Assembly: GCA_910583605.1 (NCBI GenBank)
Contig: CAJTXN010000010.1
Coordinates: forward strand, 1 to 64,000
Direction: 5' to 3'
Source: an uncultured Lachnospiraceae bacterium
GTDB taxonomy: Bacteria > Bacillota > Clostridia > Lachnospirales > Lachnospiraceae
Length of the DNA stretch: 64,000 bases
Shown here in pieces: positions 58,620-64,000 of this stretch (the stretch's first letter is position 1; each line of letters opens with the position of its first letter). Made by a program: the position numbers and the translations under genes. The notes beneath the pieces were generated by a model, which saw only the letters and a list, made by a program, of their open reading frames with translations, was not told the origin of the DNA and did no database searches.

Positions 58620-61062
58620 AAGTCTCCAGCATGGTATTATTGAAACGACTGATGGGAGATATATTCGGATTCTTGAAATTGAGCCGATTAACTTTATGCT
58701 GCGTTCCGGAGAAGAACAGTTCAATATCATATCGTCTTTTGCCAGCTGGCTGAAAATTTCTCCTATGCGGCTTCAGTTTAAAAGCATTACCAGAAAGGCG
58801 GATTCAGATAAGCACGTCGCCATGATTCACGAAGAACTGGAAGTAGAGGAAAGTGAAGAATGCCGGCACCTTGGAGAAGGTTATATCCGTCTGATTAAGG
58901 ATGTGGGAAGCAGGGAAGCGCTTACAAGGCGCTTCTTTTTAATCTTCCAGTATGAAGAAATCCGCCGTGGAGATGGAGATGATTTCTCCCAGATTTATGG
59001 CATGATGCAGACAGCGGAGCAGAATGCCCGTGCTTATTTTCTGCAGTGTGGGAATACGATTCTCCAGCCGAAAGATCCGGATGAGGCAACGGCGGAGATT
59101 TTATATATGTTTTTTAACCGTCGGTCTTGTGTGGATGAGCCGTTTTCCTCCCGCGTGAACCGTGTGGTCGTGGATACGATGGTGGCAAAGGATAAGGTCA
59201 TTGGCGTGGATCCCATCCCGCCGATCCGCATGGCGCATTTTCTGTCGCCGCGCGGCATTGATCTGACCCATCATAATTATGTTGTGATGGACGGATTGTA
59301 TTATTCGTTTCTGTTTATCAAAGGAAACGGTTATCCGGGTATGGTACGGGCAGGATGGATGTCGGCACTCATCAATGCCGGGGACGGGATTGACATAGAT
59401 GTGCAACTGCGGCGTGAGAATCGGAGTAAGACAATTGATAAAGTAGCACAGCGCATTCGCCTCAACCGCACGAAGCTGAAAAGCATGCAGGATACCAGCA
59501 CCGACTATGAGGAATTGACCAATTCCATACAGGCGGGCTACTTCATAAAGAATGGCATTGCCAACAACAATGAGGACTTGTTCTATATGTCCGTATTCGT
59601 TACGGTTTCCGCCAAAGGCTATGAGGAACTGATGTGGCGTAAACAGCAGATCGTGGATATGTTAAAGTCTATGGACATGTATGTGAGCGACTGTCGTTTC
59701 CAGCAGGAAGCGGCGCTCCGCTCTGTGATGCCGTTCTTAAAGATTGAGCCGTCACTGGAAAAGAAATCAAAACGGAATGTGTTGACCAGCGGCGCAGCCT
59801 CTGCCTATATGTTTACATCTTTTGAAATGTCGGACGATACAGGCGTGCTGTTGGGCATCAACCGGCACAATAATTCGCTGTGTATCGTGGATCTGTTCAA
59901 TACAAAGAAAAACAAGAACGCCAACCTGAATCTGCTTGGCACCAGCGGCGCAGGCAAGACCTTTACCATGCAGCTTCTGGCGCTCCGTATGAGAATGAGG
60001 GGGATCCAGTGTTTTATCCTGGCACCAATCAAGGGACACGAGTTCCGCAGGGCCTGCAAGAAGATCGGCGGCGAGTTCATCAAGATTGCTCCCGGTTCCC
60101 CGCACTGCATCAACATCATGGAAATCCGGCATACCATCTCTCCGGAGATGGAGCTGATTGACGAGATTGACTACAGTGAAATGGATTCCATGCTGGCTCG
60201 TAAGATTCAGCAGCTGATGACGTTCTTCTCCCTGCTGATTCCGGATATGTCCAATGAGGAAGAGCAGATGCTGGACGAGGCTTTGATTCAGACTTATGCA
60301 AAGTTCGGAATCACACACGACAATGATTCGCTGTATGTAAGTCGCAGCGTCTCCCCGCCGAAGATGAAAAAAATGCCGATTATCGGGGATCTTCATGAGG
60401 AATTGCTGAAAAATCCCATGACGAAGCGCATTGCTATTATCATCAGCCGCTTTGTAACAGGTTCCGCCCAGAGCTTCAACCAACAGACCAACGTGGACCT
60501 GTCCAATAAATATATCGTGCTTGACCTTTCGGAACTGAAAGGCAAATTACTTCCGGTCGGTATGTTCATTGCACTCGATTACGTGTGGGATACGGTTAAG
60601 GCAGATCGTACCAAAAAGAAAGCCATTATGATTGATGAAATATGGCAGCTGATCGGCGCCAGCTCCAACCGGATGGCGGCAGAGTTCTGCTTAACTATCT
60701 TCAAAACCATAAGGGGCTTTGGTGGTGCCGCCGTCTCCGCAACACAAGACTTGTCCGATTTCTTCGGTTTGGAGGATGGCAAGTATGGACGTGCGATTAT
60801 CAATAACAGCAAGAATAAGATTATTCTGAATCTGGAGCCGGATGAAGCCAAGTATGTGCAGGAAGTGCTGAAACTGACCAAAACAGAGATCCGTTCTGTT
60901 ACCCGGTTTGAGAGGGGCGAAGCATTGGTCTGCTCTAACAATAACAAAGTTCCTGTTGTAATCAAAGCTTCCAAAGAGGAGCAGGAAATGATTACAACCG
61001 ACCGGGCTGAGTTGGAGGCGCTTTTAAAGGAACGCCAGCAGGAACAAACGCATTCTGCGTAG
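58516..61062 (+). CDS. VirB4-like conjugation ATPase
   Basis: An 848-residue TraE/TrsE/VirB4-type ATPase that powers the mating machine. Walker A is LLGTSGAGKTFTMQL (about 474), Walker B KAIMIDEIWQLIGA (about 705), and GGAAVSATQDLSDF the RecA-like motif following. The N-terminal basic region overlaps the upstream gene. The start has GGGTGGGA; the in-frame ATG at 58471 is more upstream and less likely. Confidence 0.88.
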   Translation: MTQSSSEKRKKAARQRKKAKKPEKLEFVQDFIPVKSLQHGIIETTDGRYIRILEIEPINFMLRSGEEQFNIISSFASWLKISPMRLQFKSITRKADSDKHVAMIHEELEVEESEECRHLGEGYIRLIKDVGSREALTRRFFLIFQYEEIRRGDGDDFSQIYGMMQTAEQNARAYFLQCGNTILQPKDPDEATAEILYMFFNRRSCVDEPFSSRVNRVVVDTMVAKDKVIGVDPIPPIRMAHFLSPRGIDLTHHNYVVMDGLYYSFLFIKGNGYPGMVRAGWMSALINAGDGIDIDVQLRRENRSKTIDKVAQRIRLNRTKLKSMQDTSTDYEELTNSIQAGYFIKNGIANNNEDLFYMSVFVTVSAKGYEELMWRKQQIVDMLKSMDMYVSDCRFQQEAALRSVMPFLKIEPSLEKKSKRNVLTSGAASAYMFTSFEMSDDTGVLLGINRHNNSLCIVDLFNTKKNKNANLNLLGTSGAGKTFTMQLLALRMRMRGIQCFILAPIKGHEFRRACKKIGGEFIKIAPGSPHCINIMEIRHTISPEMELIDEIDYSEMDSMLARKIQQLMTFFSLLIPDMSNEEEQMLDEALIQTYAKFGITHDNDSLYVSRSVSPPKMKKMPIIGDLHEELLKNPMTKRIAIIISRFVTGSAQSFNQQTNVDLSNKYIVLDLSELKGKLLPVGMFIALDYVWDTVKADRTKKKAIMIDEIWQLIGASSNRMAAEFCLTIFKTIRGFGGAAVSATQDLSDFFGLEDGKYGRAIINNSKNKIILNLEPDEAKYVQEVLKLTKTEIRSVTRFERGEALVCSNNNKVPVVIKASKEEQEMITTDRAELEALLKERQQEQTHSA

Positions 61063-61107
61063 AATACGCATTTTATGAAAAATACGCACAAAAAGGAGGT
61101 GTTGCCT

Positions 61108-61659
61108 ATGCTGCTGCAAGATGAGCAGTATGTTGTAAAGTGGCTCTCACAATATGGAGCTTTGCCTAAAACCCAGATTACACGAATGCTGCAAAAGCCA
61201 GCCCAGACCGCAGATAAAATCCTTCGGAACCTGAAGAAGCAGATGCGGATTGCGGATGTGTCGAGCGGCTATTATATTGGGCTGGATGCGATGGATAAAC
61301 CGGATCAGCGGACCATTCTTGCCGTATGGGTTCTTTTGAAATTCATTGATTATGTTGACCCAATGGCGCATTATCCGGCGGTTTATCCATCTCAGCTTTT
61401 TTTCTTAAAGGAGAATATCGGTTACGAAATCGTGGTGTTATATGAAGGCGAGCAGAATCTTTTGAAACTGCTCCAACCTCAGGAGGATTTGAAGTATATT
61501 ATTGTCCTTCCCCGTATCTCTATGGCATACGGGATGCGGCTTCCTCATGCACCCTGCTTGTTTGCAACTGTGGATTTTCAGGGGGATGAGGAGCCAGGGG
61601 TTACTTTCTATTCAGAGGAGGCGGTGAGCGATGATAAAATTTCTGGACACGATGGGTAA
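61108..61659 (+). CDS. DUF5697-like element protein
   Basis: A 183-residue protein with an N-terminal winged-helix region (VKWLSQYGALPKTQITRMLQ) and a mixed C-terminal part. I associate the pattern with DUF5697 proteins in such elements, which resemble relaxosome or regulatory DNA-binding proteins; function is not known. AAGGAGGTG precedes the ATG, and its stop overlaps the next gene. Confidence 0.58.
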   Translation: MLLQDEQYVVKWLSQYGALPKTQITRMLQKPAQTADKILRNLKKQMRIADVSSGYYIGLDAMDKPDQRTILAVWVLLKFIDYVDPMAHYPAVYPSQLFFLKENIGYEIVVLYEGEQNLLKLLQPQEDLKYIIVLPRISMAYGMRLPHAPCLFATVDFQGDEEPGVTFYSEEAVSDDKISGHDG

Positions 61660-62302
61660 AATCGTGAGATTGGAAAAGCGATTGCAGGAGCAGCTTGCTT
61701 CTATACAATGGTTTTGTGAAAATGGGAGCACTTATGAAGTTTATCTGCATTCACTTAATATGGAAGAAACAGCGGAGCGGCTGGTTCTTTTGACACGGGC
61801 GCTTCCCGCTTATACCGGTGTGCCGAATGCAAAGCTTGAGGTAGAGCGTCGGATAAAGGATTGTATTCCCGTAGAAATCGGTTTTACAGCGGAGGGCTGG
61901 TTTTGTCTCCGCATCCCGGCTTTGCTTCCGAAAAAGTCGGGCGGGTCGGCGGATTATATCCGCTCTTTTTTATATCCTGCTATGCGGGCCTTTTTTGAAA
62001 AGCAGCTTCCTGTGCGGTATCGGGACGGTATCCTGATTTATCGTCATGTATATGACAAAGCCAGACCCGAAAGAAAAAAGCGGGATCATGACAACATTGA
62101 AATCAATATGGTTTCGGATATCGTAGCCATGTATGTGATGACGGACGATGGCCCATCGGTCTGCTCTCATTATTACTGCAGCGCAGAAGGATCGGAGGAC
62201 CGGACTGAGGTTTATGTAGTGCCAAAATGGGACTTCCCCATTTGGCTGGTAAAGGAAACAGGGATACCGGATGAGGGGGTACTGCTCTATGAAAAAAGGT
62301 AA
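61631..62302 (+). CDS. DUF6100-like element protein
   Basis: A 223-residue soluble protein with GKIVRLEKRLQEQLASIQWF at its start and LIYRHVYDKARPERKKRDHD later. It resembles the DUF6100 proteins of conjugative elements; function unknown. GGAGGCGG precedes the ATG within the upstream gene (29-base overlap). Confidence 0.55.
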   Translation: MIKFLDTMGKIVRLEKRLQEQLASIQWFCENGSTYEVYLHSLNMEETAERLVLLTRALPAYTGVPNAKLEVERRIKDCIPVEIGFTAEGWFCLRIPALLPKKSGGSADYIRSFLYPAMRAFFEKQLPVRYRDGILIYRHVYDKARPERKKRDHDNIEINMVSDIVAMYVMTDDGPSVCSHYYCSAEGSEDRTEVYVVPKWDFPIWLVKETGIPDEGVLLYEKR

Positions 62303-62465
62303 ATTTAACCGAAAAAACATATGTAAAAACGATGCTTATCGGGCGGAGAAAAAATACATATCTTCTGAGAGGGCAAAAAAGCCCAGTATAGCAGCAGTTT
62401 GGGGGCGTCATTACGCCGGAAATTCCGACAAAGAGAGCAGTCATGTTGTCGGAAAATGCTTATGA
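62289..62465 (+). CDS. Small basic element protein
   Basis: A 58-residue, Lys- and Arg-rich protein with YRAEKKYISSERAKKPSIAA near its middle. No family recognised. GAGGGGG precedes the ATG, and it overlaps the previous gene by 14 bases. Confidence 0.42.
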   Translation: MKKGKFNRKNICKNDAYRAEKKYISSERAKKPSIAAVWGRHYAGNSDKESSHVVGKCL

Positions 62466-62481
62466 GCGGAGGTGAGGGTCT

Positions 62482-63636
62482 ATGGTTCATTTCCGCCCGG
62501 GCAGTCAGGTCTGGCAGATCATCACGCTCCTTTCATTTGTGGGGGAGTTCCCATTCAAAAGCCTCTCTCTGCTTGGGCGTGAACGGGTCTATAAGGCTCT
62601 TATTTCCAGACTGACTACGCTTCAGACGATTCGTAATTTCAATTCCGGTGACGAAATCACCTGCCGTCTCCTGACCGTATCCGGGAAAGGGGCGGGCAAG
62701 ACTATACGGCTCTACAAGGGTGCGCTTCCCATACTGGAATGGCTGTATCCGGGTGTGTATGGATATTATATGGATTCATTCTGGGGACACCGCTTTCCAG
62801 GAGACGTATCACACCGGGACAGGAACCACCGGGTTGCGGAAGCTGCGGCGATGTTCTTGAAAGCCGGTATGGAGGCAAGGCCATATCTTCTCCCCAGGCT
62901 TCAGAACAGGGAGATTCTGCAGGTTGTGCATGGTACGCCCTGTTTTTATCTGGCTAAGGATCTGAAGAAAGTTGGGGAAGCGGAGATGAACAAGACCATG
63001 TTCACCCGCATGGCCGGCGCATTATTTTCTTCCGGCAGATGTTATGCCGTTTATAATACGAGGGATGCCGTGATGAAGTGGAGCGGCATGGGTGAGTATA
63101 AAGCCCTCCACAGTCTGATCGAGCTGGCAAGACTGAATGCCGGTATTTTGGAGGTGGATTCAGCGATACTGTTTGGCCAGTCTGGAGAGACAGCGCTGCG
63201 AACCCTGTTAGAATCAGACAAAACCAGACGGCTGGAGTTTCGATTCGATTCCATTTACCGCCATGTCCATTTTATCCCAATGAACGGGGACGGTATCCGG
63301 CAGCTGCGTCTTCTTTCTGCACCAGATTGGAAAGCGCAGCTCCTTGAACTTTTATTTGAGCCTGAGGTCAGATCCTATGACCGAGGGCTTTTTGAATACG
63401 ACGCCTGTGTGAATGGCGTAAATATCTTATCGCATCTGGATGGGGACATTGCAAGACTCATTCGCTTTCGGGATGCAATTGAAAACCAAACCGGACGGTT
63501 TGAGGTTCTATGCTTTCCCCACCAGACGCACTTCCTCCGGGAATACTTGGGCGGGCTTGCCAGCATCAAAACCATCGGAATGGACTCGGTGGAAGCGGAG
63601 CTTTGCCCAGAGAGGAGGAATTTGTTTGAAAGATAA
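62482..63636 (+). CDS. Element protein with an N-terminal winged helix
   Basis: A 384-residue protein. Residues 13-60 (IITLLSFVGEFPFKSLSLLG then RERVYKALISRLTTLQTIRN) look like a winged-helix DNA-binding domain as in replication-relaxation proteins; the rest has no motif I recognise. GCGGAGGTGAGG precedes the ATG. It overlaps the coupling protein gene by 11 bases. Confidence 0.55.
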   Translation: MVHFRPGSQVWQIITLLSFVGEFPFKSLSLLGRERVYKALISRLTTLQTIRNFNSGDEITCRLLTVSGKGAGKTIRLYKGALPILEWLYPGVYGYYMDSFWGHRFPGDVSHRDRNHRVAEAAAMFLKAGMEARPYLLPRLQNREILQVVHGTPCFYLAKDLKKVGEAEMNKTMFTRMAGALFSSGRCYAVYNTRDAVMKWSGMGEYKALHSLIELARLNAGILEVDSAILFGQSGETALRTLLESDKTRRLEFRFDSIYRHVHFIPMNGDGIRQLRLLSAPDWKAQLLELLFEPEVRSYDRGLFEYDACVNGVNILSHLDGDIARLIRFRDAIENQTGRFEVLCFPHQTHFLREYLGGLASIKTIGMDSVEAELCPERRNLFER

Positions 63637-64000
63637 AAAAAGGACAGTCGGCATTACCATGGCTGTCATACTGGGATGCACAGCGTTTTTCTATCTTGGC
63701 GGAATGCTTGGCCAATTGTTTTCAAATTACGCAGCCTGGATGCAGGCGGATGGGCTTGCTGGTGAGGCGGCTATGAAACCAGTCAGTTGGAACCCTGTGG
63801 TGTGCTTCCCAATGGCGTTTACCCCAGACGGGCTGAAAGGATTGCTCGGAATCTTGGTTCTTGGCGGAGGAGTCTTTGCATATGTCAAGCTTCATGATAA
63901 GTTTGACGGAAAAAGCTATGACCCCAGAGGTTTCACCAAAAGCAAGACCGGAATTTACGGAACCGCCTCATGGATGGAAGAAAAAGAAATGCACGAGGTG
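63626..64000 (+). CDS. VirD4/TraG-type coupling protein (5' part only)
   Basis: The window ends after 125 codons. Two membrane segments (about residues 9-33 and 74-92) separate a periplasmic-side loop, followed by DGKSYDPRGFTKSKTGIYGT, the start of the cytoplasmic ATPase of type IV coupling proteins. These link the relaxase-DNA complex to the channel. The start is TTG with GAGGAGG seven bases upstream, overlapping the previous gene. Confidence 0.75.
   Translation, partial: MKDKKRTVGITMAVILGCTAFFYLGGMLGQLFSNYAAWMQADGLAGEAAMKPVSWNPVVCFPMAFTPDGLKGLLGILVLGGGVFAYVKLHDKFDGKSYDPRGFTKSKTGIYGTASWMEEKEMHEV

Larger units (their letters stand above)
50626..64000 (+). mobile_element. Left part of an integrative conjugative element (Tn916/CTn-like machinery)
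   Basis: Everything right of lysS belongs to one element: DUF6462/DUF5348 genes, Maff2, a TrbL-like channel protein, a P60/3D wall hydrolase, a PrgI-like protein, VirB4, accessory proteins, and a VirD4-type coupling protein cut by the window end. All genes are on the forward strand. The relaxase and integrase are not in the window, so they lie to the right. The left boundary is put at the lysS stop because the region 50640-50705 carries integration-type repeats, but the exact attachment core is not defined. Confidence 0.82.

Noticed and set aside
59767..60483. A 238-codon reverse-strand frame inside virB4
   Set aside because: Antisense to the conserved VirB4 ATPase core; no supporting signals.

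Overview
This window looks like a chromosomal segment of a spore-forming, moderately low-G+C Clostridia, most likely a Lachnospiraceae-type gut anaerobe. The inference rests on a SpoVA spore protein at the left edge, Firmicutes-style gene order (rho-rpmE-yqhQ-prmC-prfA; greA-lysS; coaX-dusB), strong AGGAGG ribosome-binding sites, and a Maff2/VirB4/NlpC-P60 conjugative element of the kind common in that family. No rRNA, tRNA or CRISPR array was recognised.

Layout. (1) 1-17.9 kb is mostly core genome: spoVAE, an OPT oligopeptide transporter, a PqqD-like protein, tcdA, a DUF4272 protein, a nuclease-XPD helicase fusion, purL with a consensus promoter, a reverse-strand CDF metal transporter, then rho, rpmE, yqhQ, prmC and prfA. 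(2) 18-29.1 kb is an accessory, AT-richer patchwork: a Nudix pseudogene beside an APH(3')-like kinase, an AAA ATPase followed by a truncated RloB (remnant of an AbiL/RloAB-like defence pair), HTH regulators, a SymE-like toxin, an FTR-like protein with thioredoxin, an S66 peptidase, cysK, and a gutted group II intron lying just after the cysK terminator and holding unrelated DNA. (3) 29.2-32.2 kb is a reverse-strand four-gene unit: XRE-type regulator, PLDc_N membrane protein, ABC ATPase and ABC permease. (4) 32.4-50.6 kb is again mostly core: metY, a short graveyard of kinase, zeta-toxin and FtsX fragments, a TPR/DUF4261 - TPR - HSP90-family locus, a MATE exporter, a tyrosine phosphatase, a CarD-like protein, truA, PPK2, NfeD-SPFH, argF, coaX, dusB, greA and lysS. 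(5) From just after lysS (about 50.63 kb) to the right edge lies the left part of an integrative conjugative element: regulatory DUF6462/DUF5348 genes, Maff2, a TrbL-like channel protein, a P60/3D wall hydrolase, a PrgI-like protein, VirB4, and the start of a VirD4-type coupling protein cut by the window end.

Regulation visible in sequence includes several consensus sigma-A promoters (purL, cysK, metY, greA inside the end of dusB, the reverse ABC operon, the HSP90 locus), a shared TCCT-N10-TAGGAAA motif downstream of the cysK and metY promoters (a likely sulfur-regulator operator), and many Rho-independent terminators, including one with a perfect 26-bp stem after rpmE. The best candidates for something undescribed are the TPR/HSP90 locus, the shared sulfur operator, a possible small RNA before the S66 peptidase gene, and the leader in front of the Maff2 gene of the conjugative element.
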